From: Lobosporangium transversale
Taxonomy: Eukaryota > Mortierellomycota > Mortierellomycetes > Mortierellales > Mortierellaceae
Length of the DNA stretch: 64,000 bases
Direction: 5' to 3'
Assembly (NCBI RefSeq): GCF_002105155.1
Contig: NW_019028984.1
Span: forward strand, 806,001 to 870,000
Of this stretch, positions 11,425 to 24,517 are shown one piece after another; positions within the stretch are counted from its first letter, which is position 1, and every line of letters begins with the position of its first letter. The position numbers were made by a program, and so were the translations under genes. The notes below the pieces were generated by a model that had not been told where the DNA came from, did no database searches, and worked only from the letters and a program-made list of their open reading frames with translations.

Positions 11425-12208
11425 GACACAATCTACTACAAACATGACTAGGTCCAGAAAGGCCTTCGTTTTAAAAAATTGTAAGTATTGGCTTGATAAT
11501 ACTTTTTATTTCTTTGTTCTAATACACTTCTTCTTTTAACACTAGATGGGATGTCTCGTTTTTTAATGGGACGGACTATACAAAGACTTGATTCTATAAT
11601 AAAAATTGGTTGAATCATTAGCATAGTCAAGTTTCTTTTTTATGAGTGGCCAGAGTACCACGAGCATGTGTGATACGCATACCATGTTAATAGATAATGG
11701 TATTGTAATTAATACACCAACAAAGCACTCGTAATACCTGTTCAGGCTGCTTGTGGACTTGCGAATATTGACTGTTCCATTAGGTCAACTATGATACGAA
11801 CAACTCCTAAAAAGGTCATATGAGAATGTCGCTTGAAGGTAAAAGCTTGCGTTTCTCTTCAGTTGATCAGAATTATCTGTTTTATAAACGCCTCTCTCTG
11901 TCCAACAATGCGATCATCATATGATTGCATTGTTGGGCGCAGCCTTACAGAAGATGTGGCTGGAAGAAATGATTTTTTATTATTACAGCAAGTGGCAAGT
12001 GAAAAAAAATTATGTAATGCTGGTATTGATTGGGAATATACAGGCCGTGATAAAAAAGAAAAAGAAAAAGAAAAAAAAAACAGCTATGCTTTTATGTAGT
12101 CTTTTTTTTTATAATTTTTTGTGAATAGAAGAAAAAAAAGAAAAGAGAAATAATAAAAAAAAAAAAAAAAAAAGTGAATATCTATTTTGAGTTTGTGAAG
12201 ACTTGATC
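11425..12208. other. Intergenic region between convergent fusion gene and LARP1
   Basis: Contains the 3' flanks of two convergent genes, with A-rich and T-rich runs around 12040-12175. Short frames at 11833-12124 end in Lys-rich homopolymer translation and are not credible genes. If the upstream gene is a working Fanzor, a guide-like non-coding RNA would be expected near its 3' end, but I cannot identify one by eye. Confidence 0.4.
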
Positions 12209-15200
12209 TTAATGGCCATGGTTCGGTACAGTGTAGTTGTTGTTGGGTGGATTGGAGTTGTTTCCATGGGCACTCTTAAAGTCATCAATGTTCTTGTACT
12301 GCTCCAGCAATGGTTTCAAATCAGCCATCACATCTAGCTTACGGCGAGCCTTGTCTTTACGATAATATAAATAAGCCCAGAACTTCTCCAGGCCATACAT
12401 GTGCCCATTCTGGAAATCCTGATGCGCTAATGCCTCAAAATCTAAGAAAAGATCCTGGCGAAACTTCTTTTCCAACCCATAAGAGTAGAATCGGAAGAGA
12501 CATTCCAAACCATAACGGTAGTTGGCGTTCGCATCCTCGACCGCCAGGCGTTTAAACTCGGCATACATATTTTTGTTAAAATTATCACGCAAGAAGTGTG
12601 ACCAAAATCGGAACAAGGTGTTCATTTCCTGGGAATGACCGGCACCCTGACGCTTGCGTTCCTTGAGAGCCTTTGCGTGGTACTTGTAATATTTGTGCTG
12701 AATAAAGCCGTTCTCATGCAACAGCTCGTGCGAGGGATGCTGGAATGCAGGGAAGGAGTGAGGAGCCTCCAAAGATGTAGAGAGCAAGGATGACTCTGTG
12801 TGTGAACCCATAGACATGGAGTGGCCTGTAGCAGGGGAATTTCCGACAGATTGAGGAAGATCTGATTGGTGGAAAGGCTGATCACCCAGAATCCATCCAA
12901 CAGCGGCCTGAGCTTGATGCTGGCGCGAATCAGGCTTGCCTCCCTTGCTTTCCTGTGTGCCCTTCACTGAATAGAAACGAAGTGTTTTGCCCTTACCCTT
13001 ACCCTTATTCTTCCCACTACTACTCTCGCCTTGTGTAGCCATCTGGTTGTTATTATGCTGGTTGTTGATACTAGAGCTCAAAGTGGTGCTGCTTTGGCGG
13101 GGTTGCGAGCCTGTAAGAGCAGTAAATTGCTCCTCTGAGATCATCTCTACCTTTTTATGGGAATGGGCAAGGCTACCACGACGGTTGCTGTTGCGTCTGC
13201 GCTGGAGATCAGCCTCATAATGGTACAATCCCTCATTAATCATATCGTTGATTTCGTCGTTCATGGCCTTGCGTTCATACGAGCCGTGTGACCTATCTTT
13301 CTTTTTCTGAGTGACAATCAAGATCTTGGCAACTGTGTCATCGTCGAATTCTTCGTCGTCCTCTTCTTCATCATCACTGACATAGTATTTTTGAACAGTG
13401 CCTGTGCGAGAACCTCCGAGGAGATTATCGTCATCAAACTGGAAAAGATCATCGTCGTCTGCAATGTTAGTACTAGGCTGAGACTGCTGAACTAGTGCTG
13501 TATTTGCATGAGCGATTGAGGCGCGCTTCTTAGTCTTGGACTGCTTAACATGCCAGTCATCCTCGGTAGGTATACTAGAGCTTGTTGGTGGTACAATAGC
13601 AACCGGATGTGGACTTCTGACAGGGGGAACATATGAAGATCGAGTGGCTTGGAAAGGGATCACGCCGTCCTCCTTAGGAAAAATCCACGTGGCCCAGTCG
13701 CCCCTTCTACGGATGTTATCACCATTAAGTTCAATGACTTTACTGTCTTTAATAGCCTCCTTAATCAGCGAGTGGTCTGTTGTCAGGTGCTTGACACGGT
13801 TAAAGTTAGCGATGAGAGACAATGGAACGTAGCCTTCCGAGTCCATCTGAGTGCGCATATAGACATCTTTGCAAAGGTTTTCAACCGAGAAATAGTACTC
13901 CATTTGCTGAAGAATGAATGATTTTAGGACTTCTGTGTCGGGTTGTGGTGCTCCATGCTGATAAGCATATGCGGCATTGCCAACTGACGATCTGTAATTG
14001 GGACGAGCGCCAGTTGACTTTGCCCCACGACCACGGCCACTATGCTGGCGGTTCTGGCTACGATGTTGAGAACCATTTCGGGAGGGTTCACCATCAAAGA
14101 GAGATGGTACAGAGGCACGACGAATATGCGATGATTGACCGTCAGCAACTTTGGTAGATGCGGTAGCGGTGCCAGAGTCATGTCCATTGGAAGCAGCCTT
14201 AGCATCCGATGTATGTGTATGCAAGTTCCTTGTACGGCGATTATGAGCATCATGAGACTTATGACTGTTTCCTGATGTAGAGTGCGTAATATTGGGAGTA
14301 TAATTTGTCCACTTGTACTTGTCCTTCTTATTGATAGGTGCAGTTGCAGTAACTGGTTCCTGCTTAGTCTCCTTTTCAGCTGAGGCACTTGGATCAGGCC
14401 AAACGTTAGTGTCATCCAAGGCTGGAAGTATAGTCTGCGACTTTTTGCCTTTTCTCGATTTTTTACTTTCGTCCTTGGCATCTATTCGATGAAGGGAACA
14501 GAGTAGCAGATAGATTGCAGGATAAGTTTTAATGGACAAAAAGGAAAATAAAAAAAAAGATCTACCAAATGAAGCCCCGAGCATCTTTCATGTCGAATTT
14601 TTATATTCTCCATGAAACAGTGTATTTCCTCAATGTATTCCAACCCATGGCAAAAAGGATCAACAAGACTGCTTAGGAAATGAATGGTCATCTGGAACAG
14701 AACAAGGTTTCAGCTGTCGGGATCCAGATTTGAGCAGTCGCGATTGTGACCTTCCACGTCATCAATTGTTGCCTGACACCACTACGTTACTGTACTGTTT
14801 AGCAATCTTTAAGTGATAAAATGCTTCTCCTGAGATTATTAGGCCCGATCAAATCGCTGCGCCATCATCATATGTCCTTCCGAAAATGTTTATTCTTCCA
14901 ATAAGATCAAACTATCTCAATAATGAACAAAAAGAACTTACCCAAGGTTACTTCCTTAATACTCTCGATAATGGTTTCAACACGTTTCTCGGCCTCAGCT
15001 TCAGCTGTGCTAGAGGAAGCGGTCATAGAAGTCGTAGTAGGCTTCATGGTCTCCTTGCGAGCCTTCCAGAAGTTAACGGTGGGAGCAGGGGGCGTCTTTT
15101 TTTCGACAGGTTCTTGCATAGCCGCAGGCTGTGATGTAGAGGTAGACGGATTATTATTTTCCTGAACCTCAGGGGCGTTATTTTCCTTAACGAGATGGTC

Positions 15201-15233
15201 GTTGGATTCCATTGGGGTAGTTGCGCAGACCAT
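12209..15233 (-). CDS. LARP1: LARP1 (La-related protein 1) with La motif and DM15 repeats
   Basis: An RNA-binding regulator that in animals and plants binds the cap and 5'TOP motif of ribosomal-protein mRNAs downstream of TOR. Two exons on the minus strand, 14942-15233 and 12209-14481 (GT-AG), give 854 residues with a phase-correct join (GAT codon). The La motif lies at about residues 283-372: [16 protein letters not shown], then [15 protein letters not shown] and an [12 protein letters not shown] end. The middle is long, low complexity and acidic. The C-terminal DM15 repeats lie at about residues 690-815, with recurring aromatic patterns such as [28 protein letters not shown] and [14 protein letters not shown]15 distinguishes it from yeast Slf1/Sro9-type La proteins. 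An ATG inside the intron (14584) is not the start. It is divergent from CSE1 across about 1.1 kb. Confidence 0.93.
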
Positions 15234-16345
15234 TTGCGGCTTACTATTGATTATAAAAAATAAAAATAAAAAAAAAAGTTGCTTTGGGCTTGTCCTTTAA
15301 GAGGAAACTAGTTCAAAGAAGTGCTCCTTCGCAATAGTTTGATCAGTTGGACGAAGTTGAATTCTGTCTGATCTGGTAAGAAACAACGAATATAAGAAGG
15401 AAATGGGGAGAAGAAGAGAAGGAAAAAGGAAGAAGAGAAAGAGCAAAAAAAAAAAAAAAAAAAAAAAAACTTTGATCAGGCCACCGGACGTAAAATGATT
15501 CAAAAAGCTTTTTTTTGTTTTGTTTTGGGTGGTCAGTGAATGGCTGCAGTGGCAGGTACCGAGTTCATACACTAAAGATCAAGACAGCCAAGAAATGGTA
15601 TTTTCTAAACGAATCCTGATTGCACCTACGAGAAGTGGTGATTGGTGTCAGTTGATATTAATAAAGTGTGAGAGAAAAAAAAAAGAGAAGAGAGAAAGGA
15701 AGAAGAGAAAAGTTCAAGGTACGGCCATTTTAATGGGTCTGATAAGGTTACCATGTTTGCATGTTTGGGCATATTCATGACGCTGAACCTCCTGCCGGTC
15801 AAAACCTTACCCTTTTTTTGTTCTTTCTCCTTCCAAACGACCGTCACTGTGTGTATTAAATAGCTGAATGATTCGGTACCTGGTACGAACAACCTTTTTA
15901 ACATCATTGATGCCAGTTCGGATCCCTTTCTTCAACTAACATACTTTACTTATACCTCTTCATACTCAGTTAATTTTCTGCCAATTAACAAATCCTGGCA
16001 TTTAAACAATAAAGGTACATGTATATAGATATATACATTGCACATACGTACACCGAGCTCTAATTATATCCTGTAAAAATACGTGTTACCAATATATTCT
16101 TTTGCCACGAACAAAGCGCGCCTTTTTCCTTTTGTTTTGCGATCAACTCTCTTACATTACTTCTCCCTTACAAAACATTTGCTTGGGAAACAAAAGAATA
16201 CCCTTCTCTCAGAAAAGAATAAAAAACAAAGTAAGGGCGAAGGAGCTATCTCTTTTACGGCATTCAAACTACATTATATTCAAAACGAAAGAATCATTTC
16301 ATTAATAAGTCTTTTTTGACTTGCAGTAATATAATAATATTCACA
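15234..16345. promoter_or_regulatory. Shared divergent promoter region between LARP1 and CSE1
   Basis: A 1.1 kb region between two divergent housekeeping genes, so it must hold both promoters and leaders. It contains a 25-nt oligo-A run near 15445-15469 and pyrimidine-rich stretches near 16120-16200 before the CSE1 start. No ORF with recognisable features is seen on either strand. Confidence 0.45.
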
Positions 16346-19300
16346 ATGACTGAGGTTTTGGAGGTCAACAATGCTAGCATGCAGGCCTTGGCCTCGTATC
16401 TTCAACAGACTCTGGATCCTGCAACCCGCCACGAAGGTAAAAAGTCTGAAGTCGGCCTTAAGTGCTTTATGAACGGCTTTATTTTTGCAACCGAGCTAAA
16501 TAATTTTTGTCGACGCTCTGTTAGCCGAACAATTCCTGGCGAAGGTGCAGCAGAGTCAGAATTTTGGGCAATTGGTCTTGCAGCTTATTGCCACAAAGTC
16601 ATTCGACATGCACATCCGCTTCGCTGCATCCTTGCTCTTCAAAAATTTTGTCCGCAGGAACTGGATGGTAAAGTCAGTAGTAATATAGCAATGTGATGTG
16701 GCAGATGAAGCATCGTTTTATCAACCAATGATTAAGTATTCGATCGGAAAATATCGTCATTATGATAGGCTGATGATGATGGCGACAGCAAGATCTCGCT
16801 TTCAGACAGGGAGGCAATCAAGAACAGGATCGTGGATTTGATGACCATTTCTGAGGCCAGGATTCAACTCCAGCTTTCCGATGCTGTCACTCAAATCGCT
16901 GACAGCGATTTTCCTCAAAAATGGCAGGGCCTCATTCCTGTAAGGGCATCTTCGCATCATTCAGCTTAGTAAATAGAAAAAGACGCTTTGCTTCCAGGAA
17001 GTTAATACGTCTTATTCATCAACGTACCATTACTCAATTGAAATAGGAACTCGTCAGTAAGCTTAACCTTAACGACTTTGTCACCAACAATGGCTTACTT
17101 CAGACCGCGCACTCTATCTTCCAAAGGTGAGGGTCCCCTCGGCCCCTGATCTACAGCTCCAGCTAATGCTTCATACTAATCACGTAGGCTTTGATGATTT
17201 TAGGTGGCGACCATTGTACCCTTCTGACAACCTTTACACTGAAATTAAGATTGCCTTAGAAAGCTTTTGCGACCCTTACTACAAGCTCTTTATGGTAACA
17301 ATCCAAAGCTAGTATATCAATCATGAATGCTGATATTATTTTATGTTGATCTGAGAAGCTCATTTTTTACTAATTGTCTTTTGATCTTTATAGGCTACTG
17401 ACAATATGATCCAAAGCAACTCGCAAAACGCAGCTCAATTGAAGGTCCTCTTTGAGACTCTCCACTTACTTACAGAGATTTATCACGACCTGAATTGCCA
17501 TGACATTCCTGAGTTCTTCGTCACACACCTTCAGGAATTTATGAGCTTCTTCCACAAATACATGACATATGACAATCCATTGCTTTCAGGAGAGGTTAGT
17601 GACCACTATATGCAAAAGAGCAAACTTACAAGCATAGCACGCATTGATGCTAGTAGGTTCAACTTTACTCTTTATTCACGTTTACCCATCGTCTTTAGGA
17701 TGAGGACACTCCTGGACCCATTTTGCAGGTCAAAGCATCAATCTGCGAGGTCGTCGAGCTTTACAGCAAACGCTACGAAGAGGACTTTACCTCCTTGCCA
17801 GAGTTTATTCAGACTTCATGGACTCTTCTGACGACTTTGGGGTTGGAACCTAAGAATGATATGGTATGGCAGTACTACACTGCATAATGTTATCCCGTTT
17901 ACTTGAAGAAAAATGCTAACTGCTGCTTTTTTTTTTTTTTTTTTTTATTTTCGAAAAAGCTGGTTAGCAAGGCTATGTCATTTTTGACATCTGTAGTAAA
18001 GAATGGGCGACATAGAAGTATGTTCAGCTCGACTGATGTTCTCTCTCAACTGTGCGAGAAGGTTGTATTACCTAACATGGGCCTGAGAGGTAGGGATTGT
18101 TTGCGGGATTAACAGCTTCGTACAGTATAATATTTGCACATGACTGATTGGTATTTATTTGGAATAGAATCTGATGAGGAGCTTTTCGAAGATGAGCCGA
18201 TTGAATACATTCGACGGGATCTAGAGGGATCAGATAGCGAGACTCGTCGTAGGGCTGCAACAGAACTCGTACGTGGGCTTTTGGATCAATTCCCTACAGA
18301 AGTCACTGCCATCATTACCAACTACATTCAGCACTATCTTCAGAGATATAATTCTAATGTGGCACAAAACTGGAAGGACAAGGATGCAGCGATGTTCTTG
18401 CTGACGAGCATTGCGGCAAAGAGCGTAGGATCACAGGTATGGCGAATAGATTAGTTGTTCCTTACAGTGGTTTGGACTTCATTTCAGTGATGGCAAGGAC
18501 AGGAGCTTACACGGTTGATCTTTTTTTTTTTTTTTTTTTTTTTTTTTATACCAGTTTGGTGCTCGTGAAACGAACACTGAGGTCAATATTTTGGACTTTT
18601 TTGAAAAGAACGTGATCCCCGATCTTAATGCCCCAGTGTCTGGGGCCATCCACCCTATTCTCAAAGTCGATGCTATAAAATACCTGTACACTTTCCGCAG
18701 TCAATTTTCAAAGGATCAGCTGCTAGCCGCACTTCCCCTTCTTATTAGGCACCTGGAAAGTACAAACTATGCCGTCTATACCTACGCCTCAATCTGCATT
18801 GAACGTATTTTGTTCATGCGTGCTTCAGGAACCACGGGTCCTATGCTGTATGCTTTTTTTTTTTTTTTTTTTTTTTTTGCTAGAGTATTATATCATATGA
18901 GAATTTGGTTATAATGGTCGAGGTTTTGATGTAGGTTCTGCGTTACTTCATATATTTTAGATTCTCATCCGATGATATTGCCCCACTTGCTGAGACTCTG
19001 ATCTCTAATTTGTTCCGCCTTATTGAGCTTGGACAGACCCCCGAAAAGTTGGCCGAGAATGACTATCTCATGAAGTGTAAGTACAGGAATCTATCAAATT
19101 CATTTAAAACACTTGATTGACGTAAGCTGAATATTTAGCTGACATTCTTGATTTTATTGAAAAGGTGCTATGCGTGTTGTTCTCACTGTGCGGGAAAAGA
19201 TGATGCCACTGGTCAGCCTTTGCTTAGCTCGCCTTACAGCCATTGTGCAGGCTGTTAGCTCTAATCCTAGTAATCCCAAATTCAACCACTATGTTTTTGA

Positions 19301-20306
19301 GAGCATTGGAGCACTTATCCGGTTCATTTGCAACGCCAATCCCGAGGCATCTGAGCAGTTTGAGAACCTTTTATTTCAGCCCTTTCAGGTCATTCTTCAA
19401 CAGGACATCGCAGAATTTACACCTTATGTCTTCCAGCTTCTGTCACAACTCTTGTCCTACAGTACTCGGGCAGAGCTTTCCCCATCATATCAGGCTATGC
19501 TTCCACCTCTTGTTCAGCCTATGCTCTGGCAACAGCAAGGTACACGATGATACTCGAAAAGTCGAACTTATCATTTATTCAATGGCTTTTTGAATTCACA
19601 ATTTGGTTCGCATGATTGAAATATTCCAATTTTGATATTATGATTTAGGTAATATCCCTGCTCTAGTCAAGCTACTTCAGGCGTATCTGCAAAAAGGAGC
19701 AAGTTGGGTAGTGGCCAATAATCATTTGGAGCCTATTTTGGGTGTATTTCAGAAGCTGGTTTCATCAAAGATCAACGATCACCATGCCTTTGAGCTCCTG
19801 CAGTCCTTGATTATCTATGTTCCTATGTATGGACACACATATCTCAGGCATTCTATGTATTATTATTGACAATGCTTTAACAACATGGCTGACATCTCTA
19901 TCTCTATTTGATTTATACTAGGTCTGTGTTGGGCACTTACATGAAGGCTGTTCTGATCATGTTGTTGACTCGATTGCAGAACCACAAAACTGACAAGTTC
20001 AAGAAGGGCTTTGTGAATTTTTCATTCTTTTACATGGCGTTGGATAAGGAGGGCACTGGCCCAGATGCTTACTGGGCACTGTTTGATACCGTACAGGCAG
20101 GGCTGTTTGTGCAATTCCTTAAGACTGTGTGGTTAGCAGAGGCCCAGAAGGTTGCAGGACGAATTGAGCGCAAGACATGTGCAGTGGCATTGGCGCGTCT
20201 TGCCACAACTTCACGAACCATTACTGAGGGAACGAATTTTGATGCTGCATGGTATGGCCCAAGTATTATAAGCTTTATTGTATGATGCTAAATCAGCTTC
20301 ATGCTT

Positions 20307-20340
<34 letters not shown>

Positions 20341-20624
20341 TGTTTGTTTGTTTGTTTTGTACGTTTATCAACTAGGCCTGCGGTGATGACAGCGCTGATC
20401 AAGTTTTTTGAAGCACCTCAAGATGTGCGAGGAGCAGCAGTAGATGCGGCAGAGGATGATGAGCTGTATGGAATCGATATAGAGGAAAGCGGATATCAAG
20501 CACAGTTCTCTCAACTTACGACAGCATCAAGCTCCAAGGTTGACCCAACGGCAGCAGTGCAAGATCCCAAACAATTCCTTGTTGAAGGTCTTGTGCGATT
20601 TAACCAGGCGTACCCTGGGTGTGT

Positions 20625-20657
<33 letters not shown>

Positions 20658-20701
20658 GATTAGCTTATGCGGTAAAGTATTTTAGAAACCAAATTAACTT
20701 T

Positions 20702-20739
<38 letters not shown>

Positions 20740-20821
20740 CCAGCATGGTCAAGTCCAGCTTCAACCCGAGACACAGAATTTCTTAGCAGCCTACCTGGCA
20801 GCTGCAGGAGTATCGTTGTAA
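16346..20821 (+). CDS. CSE1: Exportin-2 / CSE1 (importin-alpha re-exporter)
   Basis: A karyopherin-beta that returns importin-alpha to the cytoplasm with Ran-GTP. I read 16 exons: 16346-16436, 16525-16667, 16769-16939, 17047-17126, 17204-17294, 17394-17594, 17699-17863, 17960-18089, 18168-18436, 18555-18847, 18961-19076, 19165-19539, 19649-19826, 19922-20251, 20376-20622 and 20744-20821. All are GT-AG and together give 985 residues in frame, the usual family length. Family signatures in order are AEQFL, LLFKNFVRRNW, DFPQKW, YIRRDLEGSDSETRRRAA, WKDKDAAMFLL, the block around NPSNPKFNHYVFE, LQQDIAEFTPYVFQLL, and a C-terminal YLAAAGVSL end. Several introns (after exons 7, 9, 10 and 14) contain 17-25 nt oligo-T runs, and the last intron contains A and T runs. 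The start at 16346 gives the conserved short N-terminus (SMQALASYLQQTLDP). Confidence 0.96.
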
Positions 20822-21279
20822 AGAGACAACGTTGTGTAATTCCATGGGTAAAATGAATTGAGTGTGGTGATCGTATAAAAACAAGTAGACAAATAAATAA
20901 ATGATCGTTTATTGTAAACACAAAGACTGCGGACGGAAGATGATGAATATGAGTATTGAAGTCCGTGCCCGCAAAATAATTGCTCCGAAGCGAATCGAAA
21001 AGTCGGGGCAAACTCTCTTACTCACCCTTTTTTTTCCATGGGCAATCGTAAAGGCATCTCCATCTTACTCCATGTCTCCCACATTTTGTTGTCTAACAAG
21101 GCAGCTTCCCAGTTTCTGAATTTGTCTCTTTCATGATTACATGGCTGTCGTCGCATATTCGCATATTTAATTATTACCGTTTCATTCATTATAGTTAATA
21201 CTATTATAACTCCATTGTTGATATACACTCTCCCTTCACAGTACTTCATACCCACACTTATACTTGCACGCACATTTAT
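20822..21279. other. Intergenic spacer CSE1 to ACBP gene
   Basis: A 458-bp spacer holding the 3' UTR of CSE1 and the promoter of the next + strand gene. No coding signal is recognised. An AATAAATAAATGA stretch near 20891 may be the CSE1 polyadenylation signal. Confidence 0.4.
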
Positions 21280-24200
21280 ATGAATACTTCAAAGTATTTT
21301 TCGCCTCCTCTTACCAAAGCAGCCATCCGTTCTCGCTCTCCACCTTTGGCTCCTTTACCCTCTCTATCAACAACACTGCCTGGAATGACAGCCTTTGATC
21401 GAGCTGTGCATGTGGTGAATATCAGTAACACTACTACGCAGAGCAGCTATAGTGACAGCAATCACGCAGGGTTTAGTGACAGGATCGTATTTACGCCTGA
21501 GGAGCAATTGCTGGTAATGTTTTTTTAAAAAAGGAAAAAGTCTAGAACAATGTTTGTTTAGATGAATGCGGAACAGAAACAAAATAGATAAAAGAAATTT
21601 AAGATACAAATTCCTCAGCTTGCCTTTCTTTGTTAATTGCCCTCAACTCTCTGGCAGTGGATATGGTTTATACAAAATATATACGTATACCATGTTCTGA
21701 GCACATCCTTGCGTGCGCATTGATCCAACTCTTTTTGAGATGATACTTCAAAGTGAACAGGGATTTCCCAACCATGTGAAAATCAGAGGGCTACCTCAGC
21801 CACACGATGTTTCTTTTTCATCTCTGTACTGCACCACACGATCATTTCTGCAGGGTGCCATCCTGCAAAACTATAAAGGACTGACACGAATCGTTGACTG
21901 ATGGACAAAAAAAATACATTTTTTTTATTTTCATTTTTCTACGTATAGTTATATGGTGCATACAAGCAGGCGACTGTCGGCGATGTCCGTGGTGTAAAGC
22001 CTTCGCTCTTTGATATCGCAGGAAGGAGCAAATGGCAGGCCTGGGCCAACATGCGCGGCAAGACCAAGGAAGAGGCGTCCGACATTTATGTCGATCTAGT
22101 AGTCAAGGTTAAGAGAAAAAAAAAAAAAAAAAAAAAAAAAAGTACAAATCACAACCCATCACTATAAACTTCAGGGATTGATCATCTTTTTTTTTTTCTT
22201 TCAACAGTCGCTTACTAAATCCGGTAATCATCCAGATCATTATGCTCTGGCAGACGAGATCCTGCAGAGACCTCCTTCACCACTATCCTCGTTTCTGGAT
22301 AAAGGAGTAGCGCCTATTGAAAGTAGCTCCTTACCCCCTCCTCCACACCTAAATACCTCGTATTCGTCAAACGCACACCCCGCTGATCTATCCAATGCGC
22401 TTGGTCTTCATCAGCGACAGGCAAATCGTAAGGAATCTGATAATAACTCAAACCGGTCAAACGCTATTGGCTCCCGTTCCTCAGTCCCCTCCATCTATGA
22501 ATTAGCAAATGAGGACCTTCCTGATATAGACATTAAAGGCCCTGTTGCTGGGACAGCAGCTAAGAAAGAGGCTTTGGATAGCAATGGATATACAGCTGAA
22601 AAAGGAAGGATAGCCCCTTCGTCTTTAAAAAACGGTTCACTCTTAGATTCGAACCATATAAAGGCAAATGGCGAGATTCAAAAAGGGCTCCAGCATAACG
22701 AAGATAATGAAGATGATGACGAAGTCTATCAATCATCAGTAGAGTATGAGGAAGATGATGACATCGATAGAAGGGCCAGTGATGGTATTCAAGAATCTGT
22801 AAGGCCATCTATCGATGTCCTCCCGGACAGTTTGCCACTGCAACCACCCACCTTTGAAAAGTCACAGCAGGATGCACTTGCTACACTGTACTCAAACTAC
22901 AACAAAATGAATGGTTTTATTGAAGACAAGGACGAGCAAAAATCAAAAGAACTAGGATTGCTTGGATCACATACACAATTATCAGATCTCAGAGTTAATG
23001 ATCATGATTCCCCTGTATTGCAGGATGGAAAGCCTCATTATATGCCTAGGTCCGAGCGGAGGATCAGTCGAGATGGATCCATTTCGTCAGGATACGGTGG
23101 ATCAGTACTCTCTGACAAGGAGCCAGTTCCACCATACAGTTCCTTGGATCTGCTGAATCTCAATCGAGACAACCCCATCAAACAAATAGATCTGGTTTCG
23201 CCTGTCGAGCCTTATCGGGTGCACTCTCTCTATGATACTATAGTCTCACCGCGTCTGGAGGCAGACCATGTGAATGATGACACAAATTTGGACGCCAAAG
23301 AATCGTCCGATGCATCATCACATGATGCCCCGCCTGGATTCTCTGCATTTTCAGCGCCGGCCTCAACCCCAACACTAATACCAGTACCAGCACCAACATC
23401 AATACCGACATCGGGCCCAGCATCAGCATCAGCATCAGCGCCAGTGTCGGCACCAGTATCAGCACCAGCAACAATTTCTACAGGATCAGTTTGCCCAGTT
23501 TCTGGGAAGTCCGCTTCTTCTGGAGGCGTCTGTCCAGCCGCTATGTTTGCACAAGCTAGAGCCGCTGCAGAAGCAAATGCAACAACAGCTGCCTCAAATA
23601 CTGCCGCTGCATCCGGTACCGTTGAAAACTCGAGCAATGACCAAGGCATTCAATCATCCGCCAACACAGACCTCCCAGAAGATAGTAGTGAATCTCAACG
23701 TTCGAGTCGCACAGAAGCGCCTATACCGCGATCGCTAACAGAACCTGTGGCTACTTCCGCATCAACCCCCTCCTCATCTTCTGCGTCTTCTGCAGTCGTG
23801 GCGGCGACAAATCAAGGGATGAGGATTGGTCAAGGCATTGTCTCGCGTTTCTCAGCACTGAAAAATAGTCTAGCAACTGCATCGAGCCGGGCAGCAGCTT
23901 TGGCCCTCCCCGGTAATTCTTCGTCGCCATCAAATACTGTGGTGGTCAAAGATATGGTGACGAATCAGCCAGTCACGGTGATTTGCCCCCATTTGGCATC
24001 GACTCAAGTATTGGAAAATGAGATGATTCAACTTCAGACAGATATCTCGGTACTCCACGAACGAATAGATTTATTGCAAGAGTCACTCAACATTACGACC
24101 CAGACGCGAGAAAAGGAGCGACGATCCGCAAGAGGAATCATCAAGTTGGTATTGAGACAAGGACTGATCAACGCTATCTTGCTGCTGATTGTGTTTGCAG

Positions 24201-24379
24201 TGCTGTATAAGCGTCGATCCCCAATTGCGTTTGCGATTCTGGCATATATTGGGCAAGGCCGGAAAGAAGGTGAAGCTGGATGGAGGGCTTTCATGAGGTG
24301 GGCCGCGGACATAGTGAGGGTTGGAAGGAGGAACCAGCAATATGTTCTGAGAGCTGGAAGAAGGAATGGATATTGGTGA
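21280..24379 (+). CDS. Acyl-CoA-binding domain protein with C-terminal membrane anchor (ACBD5-like)
   Basis: Binds long-chain acyl-CoA. The family member with this architecture, ACBD5, sits on peroxisomes and contacts the ER. Three exons, 21280-21513, 21949-22107 and 22208-24379, give 854 residues in frame. The ACB domain spans residues about 40-140: FDRAVHVVN, FTPEEQLL, LYGAYKQATVGDV, then SKWQAWANMRGKTKEEA. It is cut by two introns, one right before LYGAYKQ. A long Ser/Pro/Ala-rich middle follows, including a Pro-Ala-Ser run at about 23350-23480. A coiled-coil-like segment (LENEMIQLQTDISVLHERID) and a hydrophobic helix, INAILLLIVFAVLYKRR, come before the basic C-terminus. Three Cys-Pro motifs are present. 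The peroxisomal location is inferred from family architecture. Confidence 0.88.
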
Positions 24380-24517
24380 ATTTTTGGTGGTCATGATTAG
24401 TTTGGCTGTCATAACACTCAATAAAAAGCAGTCAGTGAATGGTTATATTTTGTCAGCATGAAAATAATTTTTGTCGTTTTTTACTTTTTTTTTACAATCA
24501 CTTTTTTGCGCCTTAAT

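Noticed and set aside
23230-23649. 139-residue minus-strand ORF with Gly/Ala/Asp repeats
   Set aside because: Shadow of the Pro/Ala/Ser-rich linker of the ACBP gene.
24458-24517. Upstream start and signal peptide for the F-box gene
   Set aside because: The hydrophobic leader is a T-rich 5' flank translation; F-box proteins are cytosolic or nuclear and the Met at 24518 begins the conserved part.
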